Assembly (NCBI GenBank): GCA_003427395.1
Contig: BFEA01000454.1
Span: 996,955 to 1,029,105, forward strand
DNA from: Chara braunii
Taxonomy: Eukaryota; Streptophyta; Charophyceae; Charales; Characeae
Length of the DNA stretch: 32,151 bases
Direction: 5' to 3'
Positions 10,257-21,209 of the stretch are shown piece by piece. The position numbers and the translations under genes are program-made. The stretch's first letter is position 1. Each line of letters starts with the position of its first letter. Under the pieces are notes generated by a model that was not told the origin of the DNA, did not search any database, and was given only the letters and a program-made list of their open reading frames with translations.

Positions 10257-10639
10257 AGTATGCCCTGAGAGAGACACGTATATTGGATTATAATCTTCAT
10301 AGAGTACGCAGCTTTTTCCTTGTCTCGGCACAACAAATGTTTTTCTGTTCAACTCAGTCAATGGAGAGGTAAAAGGAAAAACGTTTTTATTTTCTTTCAC
10401 ATTCATGTAGATTGTACCAGTTTACTTCCCCCCGCTCCCCCACCCCCGTCAACTTCCTTGCAAACCTGGCATGTCACTTTCTTTGCTCTTCTTTTCTCTT
10501 TTTTTTTTCAGGCAATGTCACGTTCACCCCTCACTCATTTGTTCTTGCCTCTGGCCTCTGCGCTTTGTCCCAATGTAACTAACTTCTGCAAATTCCTGTT
10601 GTCTGCTGTTGTCTGTAGGAGATTCACTGGTATCGCCCT

Positions 10640-10880
10640 TGGCCGGGTTTACCTGCATTCAGCTTGTTCTTGACCGATTTGACCTAGTCTGTGGTGCATT
10701 TACCGATTTGCCCTTGTCCGAGGCGGCGAGGCTGTCTGTGGCGCATTTACCAATTTGCCCTTGTTCGAAGCAGCGAGGCTGCTTTGCCTGCATTCAGCTT
10801 GTCCTTGACCGACTTGCCCTTGCCTGTGGCGCGTTTACCGATTTGCCCCCCTCCGATTTACCGCTTTGCACTGTTGCTTT
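10640..10880 (+). repeat. Degenerate tandem repeat (CCGATTTGCCCTTG family)
   Basis: Repeated variants of 'GCATTTACCGATTTGCCCTT' are interspersed with 'GCCTGCATTCAGCTTGT', the latter occurring twice about 140 bp apart. The sub-unit is about 45-50 bp with much drift. The short frames crossing it have repetitive sequence and no homology I recognise. Confidence 0.75.
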
Positions 10881-11571
10881 TGCCCATTTCTGTTTCATCC
10901 TTCTGTTTTTTTTTTTCTTCAGTCAGATTCCTATCTGTTCTCGGATGTGCCGGTTGAGTTGCTGGCTTTCCGAGCCGTTTCTTCTCTCTTTCGTTGTGGG
11001 AGGAGAAGGTTGGGGAAGCGGGGGGCACCGGGGTTGAGATGAGCATCAGCATTAAACCTCCAGTACATGCCAGCAATCGGCCGCGGGCCACTTTCGGAGA
11101 CCGCCTGCCACCGATTCCTTTTATTTACGGCGCTCGGCCTCCTAAATTTCCGGAGAGGTTCAAAACAGGTTCTCCAGTTGCCTTGGGCCATGTACTGGTG
11201 GTGTAAATCACCAGTACTTGTTCCAGCCATTGCTATAGTGCCGTGACAGTTCATCATGAGTGAATTTGTCCTCGCATGGTAAGTTGATACACCCCAGCGT
11301 ACTGGTAGTGGAAGCCAAGGAAACAGTGCCATCTGCGGGAACGACTCTTTCCTGCAGCTCGTGAGGTCTCTTGTTGAGGGTTGCAGGGTGGATGCACAGA
11401 TTGGGGGGAAGGGGATGCGAGAGGGGGGCAGTTGGGGGGAAAGGGGAATATATTTTGATGCTCTGCAGCGTGTGAAGACATCAATGGACCAGCTGAGGTG
11501 CATTCGCCTGTCAAAATGTGCATGAACGACCACTTTTACAGACATGCACCTGACCATCACCATTGTCTACA
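10881..11571. other. Intergenic, nothing recognised
   Basis: A minus-strand frame of about 210 codons (10931-11563) is open but has no recognisable motif and atypical composition. I do not support it as a gene. Confidence 0.4.
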
Positions 11572-12020
11572 TTAGGCTAGTCCTTCGATAGCGTACGTTG
11601 CACGTTGGTTGCATCCCTTCTGCTGCATCCTTCGTGATTCATGCTTGAATTTGCCATTTCTGGGCCTGTTCTTTGAGCTATTCTTGTAGTTGAACCCTTG
11701 CTCTTTGGAGAGCTTTGTAGGTGTCCATGTCCAAGGGGTGGTCCATGACGTGGGCATCCCATTTTTCCAGGTGGGCCAGGACCCTCTCCAGGGTCTCCTT
11801 TCGTCCCCTAGCACACTCTTTCACGGAGTTCTGCTTCGCCAATCATTGAACCAGTGGACCGAAGGGTCTCAAAGGAAGGGAGTTCAAGGAGCGTAGTAGT
11901 AAATTTGGAGAAAAACGGGCCTTTGATTATATGTGAGTGGAAGGACAAACCTATCACTATCATTCGATGATTGCAGGATTTTCACGGCGAGATGGTGCAG
12001 ACATCTACTGTGAATAAACC
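11572..12020 (-). mobile_element. LINE fragment: endonuclease C-terminus and EN-RT linker
   Basis: Read on the minus strand, the segment gives an endonuclease-end peptide close to HRMIVIGLSFHSHIIKG, then RKETLERVLAHLEKWDAHV and ITKDAAEGM, with stops and frameshifts. The same order occurs in the plus-strand LINE at 23.75-24.2 kb (KETLERLVAHLEEWDAHLM, ITKDAAKGM), so this is a partial copy of the same family in the opposite orientation. In L1-type elements this is the stretch between the SDH motif of the endonuclease and the start of reverse transcriptase. It is non-functional. Confidence 0.8.
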
Positions 12021-12031
12021 TTTTTTTTTTT
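12021..12031 (-). other. Poly(A) tail of the LINE (T11 on plus strand)
   Basis: Eleven T residues sit at the 3' boundary of the minus-strand LINE, directly beside a different LINE fragment. This is consistent with a retrotransposition tail. A short homopolymer alone is weak evidence. Confidence 0.5.
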
Positions 12032-12714
12032 AACAACCCCCTCTGCAGTGCTTGCCAGCATTGATGACTCTGTCTTCCAGAGGATTGACTGTGCAGGTTG
12101 TTGGGAACAGGGGCTACCTCTTCGCCCCGTACCAGGCGCTAGATACCTGCTATTGAAAGACTACTTGCTCCCATTCCCCCAAAGACTTTACCACCTCATC
12201 CGCACTACTGATCCCTCTGTTCCACTCGGACCCCCGCCCTAGTTCCTACGTGTCATTGCTGAAACATTCATCATTCTACTCTGTTTATACCTGACTCCTT
12301 CCACTCTATCCTTAGCCCGTACCCCCCCCATACTATTCCATTGCAACCAGAGCTAAAGGAGGGGGTGGAAAGAGGTCCGGAAAGTCTGAGAGGGGCCGGA
12401 GCGGGATAGTGGGGTCAATCTGGGTCCAATCTTGAAAGCATAGGTGGTAGTCCCTTTCCCCTTCCTCTATATCTTCCCCCCTTTTCTCCCCACCCTTCCA
12501 TATTACCTGTAGCGATCCAGGCCCTTTGTTCCCCACCCAGCCAGTTTTTACAGAATTTCTCAACGAGTTGTCTAATTTAACGTTTAGAGTGTAGATATGG
12601 GATTTTTTCCTTAATTCTTTCCCATTGGATAGAAATGTCCTCCTGATTTGTTCCTTAATTGAGTTGATAAACTCACTTCCATCCCGGCGCACCCCTTCCA
12701 TTTCGAGTGTGCAT

Positions 12715-13150
12715 CATCTCCACCAGATGGCCCAGATCACCGCCCTGCGGCCCATTTTGATGTTTTCTTGAAAGGGGGTGGCTTGCTCTGGGGCCCACAC
12801 CTCACAGAGGAGCGCTCTCCAGTCCCACGGCCAAGGTTGCGAGGTGCCCAATTGTCTCCATATTCGGTCCCACCACCTCCACAGCCAAATTGCTGTCGGG
12901 CACTGCAAGAACATGTGCTCTATAGTCTGACCATTTTCGAGCCGGGAAGGATTTTTTTTAACTTACACCATGGGAGTGCCACACCCTTTTGTTCAAGATA
13001 CGTCCTATCTATCAGCCAGTCATTTGTCAGCAGGGATCTATGCTCTATTTGCCATTGGAGTGAGGCCAGTTTCGCAAGCATGGTCCTGCTCGCCTTAAAC
13101 CACTTAACCGGCTGCAACATACCTCTCCCTATGTTCAGGTGCTTCATCTA
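12715..13150 (-). pseudogene. zf-RVT (reverse-transcriptase zinc-binding) domain of the LINE
   Basis: One minus-strand frame gives LASLQWQIEHRSLLTNDW and, after a frame change, TIEHMFLQCPTAIWLWRWW. That is the usual zf-RVT pattern of a Trp-x-x-x-His start and an H-x3-C end. The central Cys pair is not intact in one frame. A related domain lies at 30841-31360 on the plus strand, starting WQIVHRCLPT. Confidence 0.75.
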
Positions 13151-14479
13151 GTGGGCTTCTACTACCTTGTTCTGATTTACTCCCGGTTGCAGCATTCGAC
13201 AAGTTGCCTTGACCGAGAGGGACTGCAGCCCCCGCTCCCTAGACTTACCTTTCCCATATTTCTGGGACCATACCCATTCATTGGGGTCAAGTGGTAGCGC
13301 TTGGATTGGTTTGTTCGGCTTGTATGCTCTCCATTGGACCAGGTCTTTTTCTTTAAGGATGCGGATACGGTATAGTTCAGACCTCGACTACCATACTGTC
13401 TCTTCTGGCTGTACCCTCTCCAGGTTATTATTCGTCATTATTCTAAAGTGGTTGGCGACCACTTCTTGTTCCCCCCCCGTGCCGACCTGTCGGGTATACA
13501 CTACATTCCCAACCACCTTCTCTGTATCCCAGAACCCCACCCAGTCACCCTCCATCACCACCGGTCCGTTCCTCAAGATTCGGACGACCCATTCAAGAGG
13601 GATGGCGAAGATGATGGTTTTTAGCGCCTCTCCCACTTTGTGGCAATACCTCAGTTTCTTGCTCAGTTGGGTCTCCGACAGCCACTCCTTGGTTTCCTGG
13701 TCCCAAATACCTTTGACACAAAGCACGCCATTCTTGACACAACCTTTCCAAGGGTTTTCACTGCTGTGAAATACCCTGCTATGGGGCCCTGTTACCCATC
13801 GGTTTCCAAACAGAGGTTGTCGGGCCACTTCTTCCCATCGTTTGGGTGGGAGTTTTATCAGATGAGGGCAGCTTATGCCAAGTTTTCATTATCGTGATCC
13901 AAAGAGGGTCCTTTTTCAGATCATGTCGGGCTGCCTGCCTGTCAGACCCTCCCTCCGCAGTAGGCCGGGACGATTTTTGGGGTATGGTCCAGTACCTATC
14001 CTCAAACCACGTTTCCGGTTCTACTTCATAAGGCGCCTATGGCGCTAGCCTGACTATTTGTTGTAATGCCAATGGTTGCCATGGCGCTTGTGTTGAGAAG
14101 AGCAGGCCTTTGATCCATTGAAGGGCCAGAGACATCACTTGAGTAGTCGGGTCAATTATTCCGGGACCCCCTCTGTTTTTTGCTTGTATGATCGACTGGC
14201 AGGCCACTCTGCTAATAGCATTAGGGCACTCATGATTTCCTCTCCATAAAAAGGCGGTCACCTGTCTCAGGAGGGAAGTTGACACAGATTTAACGAGGGC
14301 TCAAATTGTTGTTTTGTACCACAAGGCAGCCAGAATTACGTTGTTGATCACCAGAGATCGACCCATTAGAGATGTTTGTCTGTCCTTCCACTAAGATAGT
14401 ATCCCCATGACTGGTTGCATGAGTCATTCATCATTCAGAGGTGGTTTCCCTTCTGCTGTCATCTGGACCCCCAAAATTC

Positions 14480-15400
14480 GAATCGGGGCCTCTGTCGGGA
14501 TCCACCTAATATTGGGGATATCTGGTGGCCTTCCACCCTGACAGTGTAGCCACCACCCTTGTGTCTTATTGCCCCAATTGACAGTCATATCAGACAGGGA
14601 ACAAAACCGGTGCATTAATTTTTGAATTTCCAACATATTCTTGTGAGATGCATCGATCATTATAGTAAGATCATCTGCAAAGAGCGAACAGATATGGATG
14701 AATGCCTTTGGAATGGAGGAGAGAGCCTTATCTTTTGAAGGTCTTTGTGGGCCCGTAGGTTTGCTGCTAAGGCCTCCATGACAATGACGAAGAGAAAAGG
14801 GGCAATAGGGTTCCCTTGCCTCACTGATTGTTCCAGATGTATGGCAGGGGTCAGTCTACCATTCACTTCGACGGTCGTTGTGTCATTTTGGTGTAAGATT
14901 TCGACCCACCTTCTAAAGGTTGGGCCAAAGTTCATCCATTCGAGACATTTATTCATTAACGTCCAATCGACATGGTTGTACGCTTTTTCAAAGTCTACGA
15001 AGATGATGGCGGTGACTGCATAGACAATTTAACGACTTCGTTAACCAGCAAAATATTGTCCTGGATTTTTCTCCCTTTGATAAAGCCGTTTGGGCAGGGT
15101 GGATAATGTTCCCCATCACCTCTCCCAGACGATTTGCCAGAGTTTTTGCCACCAATTTATAAACCACTGTTAGGAGGGTGATCACCCTATAGTTTCGTAT
15201 GTTCATTTGATCCCCTTTTTTATAGAGCAGGGTAGAGACTCCTTGTCCCACCAGCTCTCCCATTTGGCCCGTGATCCATACAGCATGGTAATAATCCATA
15301 AGATCCTACGCTAAAGTGTTCCACATGGTCTCGCGAAACTCCTTAGGGAGTCCATCTATTTCGGGGGTCTTGTCCTCTTGCCAACCACACCTCCTCCTTG
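14480..15400 (-). pseudogene. Reverse transcriptase core of the LINE
   Basis: Minus-strand RT blocks are seen as GVSTLLYKKGDQMNIRNYR, then a thumb-proximal MNFGPTFRRWVEIL, VRQGNPIAPFLF and FADDLTIM. The FADD tetrad is the catalytic YXDD-class motif of RT. The frame changes between the second and third blocks and again before FADD. MNFGP also appears in the plus-strand LINE near 24.98 kb, tying the two copies to one family. Confidence 0.88.
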
Positions 15401-16009
15401 GATAAGGGCATTTCCAACACTTCCTTTTGTTGTTCTGAGAGATGTTTTTGCAATGGGGTCAGAAAGTCATTTATTTCTGACATGCTCTGCTCATGTGGTT
15501 TGTCCTTGCATTTCGACTTAAAGAGGTCCTGAAAAAAAACTCTCGCAATCTGAACACACTGGCCTGTCGATTTGGCCACCTCACCCCTGGGTTGCGACGG
15601 GTCATGCAAAGCTTCTATGGTGTTGCTGCTCGTCCTTATCCTAGCCATCGAAAAAAAACTGGCGTCCATTGTCCCTTGAGTCTTATATGTGTTCCTTGCC
15701 ATTTGTATTCCATATGGGTTCGCAAGCGAGCCTCTGTGGCTATTATGGCCTCAGAGAGCTCCCTTGATTTTGACTCCTCCCTCTGCTCTTCTTCTTGTTG
15801 TTTTAATTGACATAGTTGGTGGTGTAGATCAATTTCATCCGCGAGTCGTCGGGCAGCAAGCCTTTTAGCGAATTCACTAGATTTTCTGGCGAGAAAGGTC
15901 AGACCATTATTAAACCATAAAATATCATTTTGAAATGCCTCCTTATGTGTTTTCCAATACTGCCACACGTCCTGCACAAATTATTGAAAGTCATTTCTTG
16001 CTAATAGTG

Positions 16010-16860
16010 ATGTGTTCAGTTTTAAAAAAAACGGGTCCTTGGTCCAACCTTTTCCTAAAGGAAGGGATGACGACACACATTGTGTGATCCAAACCCAAGT
16101 TGCAAAGCCCCTTCCAAGTCCTACGATATCAATATAAGATCAATTGTTGATCGAACATCTCATTTTTCCTGTAGCATGAGAAGGTTCGTCTAGTCGGGAA
16201 TTGTCTGCGAAAGGGGTCGTACATGTCCATTGATGTATATACATTTGCAATTATATGTTCATGTGCTTCCACGTATGCTGGGCATGGGGAGGGAAGGCGC
16301 CATCTGTCTAGCCAGCAGTCTGCAGCCGCATTAAAATCACCTGCTAGGATGGCCGAGATTTCGCCAGTCGGAATCTTGTTGGTGATAGACTCAAAAAATA
16401 CCCTCTTGGAGCTTACCTCGTTGGGACTGTAAACGTAGGCGACACTTACTATCTCCAATTTCAGCATTACAAGGACTGATACCCATCTCCCTTCCGTCTG
16501 GTTTTCCTCCCAATAAACAGGTTCGACCCTCGAATTGGGAGGAATTCAGATGGCCACTCCCGCACTCCCTGATCTCGCGGCATGTGCTCTAAAGGTCCAG
16601 AAGGGCCAGACCTCCTTCTGTGCGTGGTGGTGTTCGGTCGTGTCCATAAGGTGAGTTTCCTGGACACATAACTGTGGCCACTCTCTTCCCTCAATCCCTC
16701 TCAATTGTTCCCATCCTGTTTCTTTTGGGGGGAGGCCGAGGCCAAGCCATTGGCATTTAGGGAGCGTAGATCTAAGTCTGCTTCTCTCTTTGTCTTCGCC
16801 CATTCCTCGTCCTTCCCATATATGACCCTTGTCAAATCCATTTACCCGCCACCTTTCTTT
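16010..16860 (-). pseudogene. APE-type endonuclease domain of the LINE
   Basis: On the minus strand this carries SLNANGLA, VQETHLMD, EGRWVSVLV, VAYVYSPN, LAGDFNAAAD and a terminal DHTM. These correspond to the N, E, YAPN, GDxN and SDH signatures of the LINE endonuclease that nicks target DNA. In the last motif Ser is replaced by Leu (LDH) as read. A frameshift follows SLNANGLA and a stop follows GVAI. Confidence 0.85.
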
Positions 16861-18581
16861 TCCTTCTTCCCCTCCACCTTTATCCCAATACGCCCTATTC
16901 TTCCTTCCCTCCAGTTGTATGTAAATATCCTTCCTTCAAGACTTTGAGGAGGGTTGTGCGGACATCTTCCTCATGCCATTTCTCATTGCTGTTGATTTTT
17001 TGGAGTTGGAGGTCCAATAAGGTGTTTTGCGAGAACCATGTCAGGCTCAAACAACACGTACAAGTATGTATCTGCCAAAGCATGCTGGTCATATGTGACT
17101 CTCCTTGCTGCCTTTGCTCCAGGCTGGTAGGCACAGCGTAGGAAATCCGAAATCTTCATCTTTATTTGAAAAGCCTTTTCTCCGGTCGACAGCCATAGTG
17201 GGACTTCAGGCACCCATCCTTGCAGAGTTACTCCCCCCGGCTGTGACTGCGTCGGGCTGGTCAAGCCCACTTCCCATCTGCCGTCTCTCGTTCTCACTAG
17301 TACCACCATGACACCTATTTTGGCTAGCATCTGAGGCCATTGTCCCTTTTCCAAGATATGTCTGAGTTTCGGTCTCCCTTCGGCCCTTTCCTGATGAGGG
17401 GGGCAGGGGGGAGGGGGCAAGACTTATTGGGAGGATGGGGTCTGTTCTTCCCCACTAAGGAGGGGGGCCTGTACTATCTCCAACCTCCTTGCCTCCTTTT
17501 CATTCTGTCGAATTAGTTGCCCCTGCCCCTGCTGTTCGTCTTCCCCTCCTTTCCCGGGCATTGTTTCTTTTTTCAGTGTTACTAACTCCTCCCCAACCTT
17601 TCCCCCCTCCCTTTTTGGCTCCTCCTGTTTTCCCCTGAGGCTTGCCGACTAAGATTTTGTGGGGCGTTTATCCTTTCACCTTCTTCTTCCAACTGAATCC
17701 CCCCCTCACTTCTCAATCCCCCCTCAATCGTGCCATCTTCCTTTGCTCGAGAATCGTGGCTGTTTTCCCTTGCGCAGGGGTCGGGGGGTGAAATCTGGTG
17801 AGTACAATACTCAGCATACGATGGCATTTTTCCTCCCAGTGTATTCCTTGTGGAAGTCCGCTATCCAACACCCTTCTAAAGCTCTCGCTTTTTTCCAACA
17901 GCGGGATAAGGTCTCTTTATATGTCGTCCCAGCATTCCTCTGAGAGGTCAGGAGATTTACGGTGTAGATTGTGCATTATCCATTCAGCCACCTTTGTTAG
18001 TCTGTCTTCGGCCGATTCAGGTGTGGGCTGCGTGTCTGTTTGTCCACCCGTCGTTTCTTCCACCTCTTGCATTACTTCATCGACGAAGAGGGGGGGGGAG
18101 GGGGGGGAGGGGGGGAAGCTCCCTGAATCTCTTCAACCTCTATTGGGGTCGGGCCAAAGGCATTGATGAAGATGTCAATTTGGCTTGTTCCTCCTGTCTC
18201 TCTATCGCCATTCGTTTCTTTGTTCTTTTCCTTTCCCTTCCTCCCCTGACTTGTTCCTACTATCCCTCCCTGACCCTTTGGTAAGGCCTGCACCCCTCTC
18301 CACGAACCATCCCGGTTCCTATCTCGCTGATCATCAAGCCTTTCCTTTCCCTTCCTTCTCCCTTGTCCCCCCATTGCCAGGGCTTGCATCCCTTCTTGCA
18401 TACCATCACAGTCCCCATCTCGTTTTACATTCTCTTTTCCTGAACCTTTTGTTGCCTCGACCAACTTATCCCACCATGTACAGAATCCAAGTAGTCTTCC
18501 GCATCTGGCCCAAATCTGCGTGCGCCACCTTTTTCTTTCCATTGGGATTGTTGTTGTCTATTGACCTCCTCTTTTCGGCCA

Positions 18582-18600
18582 GGGGGGGGGGGGGGGGGGG
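18582..18600 (+). repeat. G19 homopolymer
   Basis: Nineteen consecutive G residues lie inside the LINE ORF1 remnant, where the coding minus strand reads poly-Pro. A second G-rich tract (G9-A-G8-A-G7 type) lies at about 18089-18115. Both are likely length-unstable and error-prone in sequencing. Confidence 0.95.
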
Positions 18601-18830
18601 AGACTTTTTTACGGTGGCTGTGGAGGGAACCATGTGTTGGGGGGTCTAGTATCCCATTTCGGCTCTCCTCGGCCCTCCCATTCTCATCCTCTAACATGAC
18701 CACTCCCACTTTTCTCCTCCATGTATACCCAGCCTTCATGCCCCGGATCAACCGTCGTCCATCTAGCTGGTGCAAGCTGGTCTTGCTGCAGTCTCCCGGT
18801 GGCCCGTTCACGTTTGGGGGGGTGGGGGGA

Positions 18831-18878
18831 GCATTCAATTTTTGTACCCATGTGCCCATATGCCCTACATCTAAAGCA
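18831..18878 (-). other. CCHC-type zinc knuckle in LINE ORF1
   Basis: The residues are C-x2-C-x4-H-x6-C (CFRCRAYGHMGTKIEC). The usual knuckle spacing before the last Cys is x4, so the loop is two residues longer. Such knuckles bind nucleic acid in gag-like proteins. Confidence 0.75.
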
Positions 18879-19796
18879 CCATGGCCTCATTTTATGAGCA
18901 TTGTGAACCTGATACACCCTTCCCCCCACTGTGAATGAAACAATATCATTATAGGCCAGCATAATGTGATCATCCCTTTTGGCCAGATATATCGGGAGCA
19001 GCTCAATGACATCTACGATGTTGTAGCGCTGACCAAATTCGTGGAGCGGTCTGTATCTCTACCGGTATATGCCTTAATTTAACCCAGTAATGATCACAGA
19101 TCATTTGTTCCCTCCTTTCTTCTAGCCCCAGTTTTTTTGGGAGCCAGGGGTAGATGCGCACCTCTGATCTGCCGCATCTCAACCTCTGCCAATTATCCAT
19201 GCGATGTTTGTCTTGTTCAAAAGTGGACAGGATCGTGTAGATGGTGGAAGAGATCGGTAGAATCAGGAATAACTCCTGGACAGCCTCCGGGCTGCATTTC
19301 ATCTCTTCCAACTGTTTGCAAATCCATTTGATTTTTTCATTTGTAGATTTATAGGCTACATCATCGTGAAATATCAGTTGCTGCCGTATTGTGTGTAAAT
19401 TTTCTCCCTCTCTGCCAGCTTGTTTGATGGGTAGGTTCTAATTAACAACTTTCTTCCCTCTTGATCCATCACACTGTTCTCCGCAGGGTGCAAAGACAGG
19501 GTGAGAAAAAACGCATGAGCAGGGGAGATATTTTTTAGGGGTATCTATAGATTTGTGGTTTGTGATCCCATCGCCCATTGCCCTCCACCCTGGTTCCTTT
19601 GAATGCACACAATCTTGTCCTGCATCGTGTTCCGAACCTTGTTCACCCATGAGGGTTGCTGCCCCGCTTCCCCCGTTGGATTTCTCTCCTTCTCCCCCCC
19701 CATTCCATCACCCACTCTCGGGGAGACCGTTTCCCCTTCCTTGATCGCCTTCTCTCCCTTTGGGTTTCCTTTTCTTTCCTCTCCCTTCTCGTCGCA

Positions 19797-20873
19797 TGAT
19801 CGGCATAAGATGGCTTCATTTTCCTTTCTTTCTGTTTCTGTTAGCATCACTCCCCCTTCTTTCATCATTATGTCTTGCCCTGGCCTATGTTTTATCTCAC
19901 CCCCCTCTTTGCCTGTTGTGCCTTTTGTGCTTCCGGAGTTCCCATTGCTTTCGTCACCCCGAAAGACTCCCCCCCACTGCGAGATCTGTTGTGGGATCTG
20001 GTTTGTCCCCATCCCCATCAAGCCTGATGTATGTCTCATGGCTCCCCCGTAAAGTAACAGGGTACCCGACTTCCTTCCTTTTTTCATTGACACTTTTAAC
20101 GAATTCATTTCGATGGATCTCGGCACATCGGAGGAGTTGTAGTTATTTTCTCGTCGCATGATCGGCAGAAGATGGCTTCCTTTTCCTTACTTTCTGTTTT
20201 TGTTAGCATCACTCCCCCTTCTTTCATCATTGTGTCTTGCCCTCGCCTCTGTTTTATCTCACCCCCCTCTTTGCTTGTTGTGCCTTTTGTGCTTCCGGAA
20301 TTCCCATTCCTTTCGTCACCCCAAAAGACTCCCCCCCACTCCGAGATCTGTTGTGGGATCTGGTTTGTCCCCATCCCCATCAATCCTGATGTATGTCTCA
20401 TGGCTCCCCCGTAAAGTAACAGGGTACCCGACTTCCTTCCTTTTTTCATCGACACTTTTAACGAATTCATTTCGATGGATCTCGGCACATCGGAGGAGTT
20501 GTAGTTATTTTCTCGTCGCATGATCGGCAGAAGATGGCTTCTTTTTCCTTACTTTCTGTTTTTGTTAGCATCACTCCCCCTTCTTTCATCATTGTGTCTT
20601 GCCCTCGCCTCTGTTTTATCTTACCCCCCTCTTTGCCTGTTGTGCCTTTTGTGCTTCCGGAATTCCCATTCCTTTCGTCACCCCGAAAGATTCCCCCCCA
20701 CTGCGAGATCTGTTGTGGGATCTGGTTTATCCCCATCCCCATCAAGCCTGATGTATGTCTCATGGCTCCCCCGTAAAGTAACAGGGTACCTGACTTCCTT
20801 CCTTTTTTCATTGACACTTTTAACGAATTCATTTCGATGGATCTCGGCACATCGGAGGAGTTGTAGTTATTTT
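19797..20873 (-). repeat. Three tandem copies of a 361/362-bp unit at the LINE ORF1 5' end
   Basis: 'ATGATCGGCA.AAGATGGCTTC' starts at 19797, 20158 and 20520 (spacings 361 and 362), and each copy closes with 'GGAGGAGTTGTAGTTATTTT'. Copies are about 95% alike by eye. On the minus strand each of the two internal copies begins with its own ATG (MRRENNYNSSDVPRS). One unit length is not a multiple of three, but two extra units total 723 bp, which is. Confidence 0.93.
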
Positions 20874-20942
20874 TCACCCGCAATAGCACGCCAGACACTG
20901 GTGGTGAATCTCGAAACCTTATCCTTTCGTATCGATTATGCC

Positions 20943-20996
20943 TCTTCATTTATGTTCATTTATGTTCATTTATGTTCGTTTATTGTTCATTTATGT
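20943..20996 (+). repeat. 10-bp tandem repeat (TTCATTTATG)n
   Basis: About five copies with small variation (one TTCGTTTATTG) lie just upstream of the LINE ORF1 start on the minus strand. This may mark the element's 5' boundary or its UTR. Confidence 0.85.
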
Positions 20997-21042
20997 TAAT
21001 TTATCTCTTCCTCCAAACCTTCTTGAATCTTGTTTGATTCTA

Positions 21043-21209
21043 ATTGGCTGAGAGGGGGATCCGGGAGAGGGTGCTAGGAAAGGGGAGGGGGAGGAGGTGG
21101 CAAAATGGTATAGAAGTCGGGGGAAGAGACTACCCCTTAGTGCTTCATCTCACGATCGCCCAACGCCTTCTTCCGCCAAACCATGTCGCTTGCATCTTTT
21201 GAAGTAAGT
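21043..21209 (+). promoter_or_regulatory. Promoter-like region with short ATG exon and GTAAGT donor (tentative)
   Basis: The plus strand has an inverted CCAAT box (ATTGG, 21043-21047) and TATAGAA (21109-21115). An ATG lies at 21183, followed after seven codons (MSLASFE) by GTAAGT at 21204-21209, a strong 5' splice-donor consensus. No downstream coding exon is recognised. The coincidence may be chance or a remnant of a transposon or host promoter. Confidence 0.25.

Larger units (their letters stand above)
12333..16860 (-). pseudogene. LINE ORF2 pseudogene (endonuclease-RT-zf-RVT)
   Basis: Minus-strand motifs occur in the expected order. They begin with LNANGL and QETHL (APE endonuclease N-terminus, about 16.62-16.85 kb). 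Next is GDFNAAAD with a following LDR (16330-16341 and beyond), then DHTMCVVIPSF (the SDH region, about 16.09 kb). In reverse transcriptase come YKKGDQMNIRNYR (about 15.2 kb), VRQGNPIAPFLF (about 14.8 kb) and FADDLTIM with FADD at 14670-14681. The C-terminal part has GGPGIID (about 14.15 kb) and a zf-RVT-like end with EHMFLQCPTAIWLW (about 12.9 kb). The span of about 4.5 kb matches a normal ORF2. At least five frame breaks are evident: one between LNANGL and QETHL, a stop after GVAI, and several in the RT and C-terminal parts. No catalytic protein can be made. Confidence 0.88.
12021..20949 (-). mobile_element. Near full-length L1-type LINE retrotransposon, degenerate
   Basis: On the minus strand the order is: ORF1 with a gag-like domain and CCHC knuckle (about 20949-16900), ORF2 with APE-type endonuclease, reverse transcriptase and zf-RVT (about 16860-12333), a 3' UTR of about 300 bp (12332-12032), and an A11 tail seen as T11 on the plus strand at 12021-12031. 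That is the architecture of plant L1 LINEs, which move by target-primed reverse transcription. Many stops and frameshifts show this copy is dead. The exact 5' end is uncertain and may extend past 20949. No target-site duplication was found by eye. Confidence 0.82.
16895..20949 (-). pseudogene. LINE ORF1 (gag-like, DUF4283-like region plus CCHC knuckle), broken
   Basis: ORF1 of plant LINEs encodes an RNA-binding protein. Here, reading on the minus strand from a Met at 20947-20949, an N-terminal basic/Gly-rich part includes KNNYNSSDVPRSIEMNSLKV. It is triplicated (19797-20873) and so shifted out of frame. Further on there is a W/R-rich stretch with YWVKLRHIPVE (about 19.05 kb), like the DUF4283 gag-like domain, then CFRCRAYGHMGTKIEC (18831-18878), a zinc knuckle. 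After that comes a long Pro/Gly/charged tail. Several stops and frame changes occur. The tail downstream of 17.4 kb (ending near DMVLAKHLIGPPTPK) is not recognised. Confidence 0.7.

Noticed and set aside
10931-11563. 210-codon minus-strand frame
   Set aside because: No recognisable domain, and the plus strand beside it is non-coding. Chance or decayed repeat is likelier.
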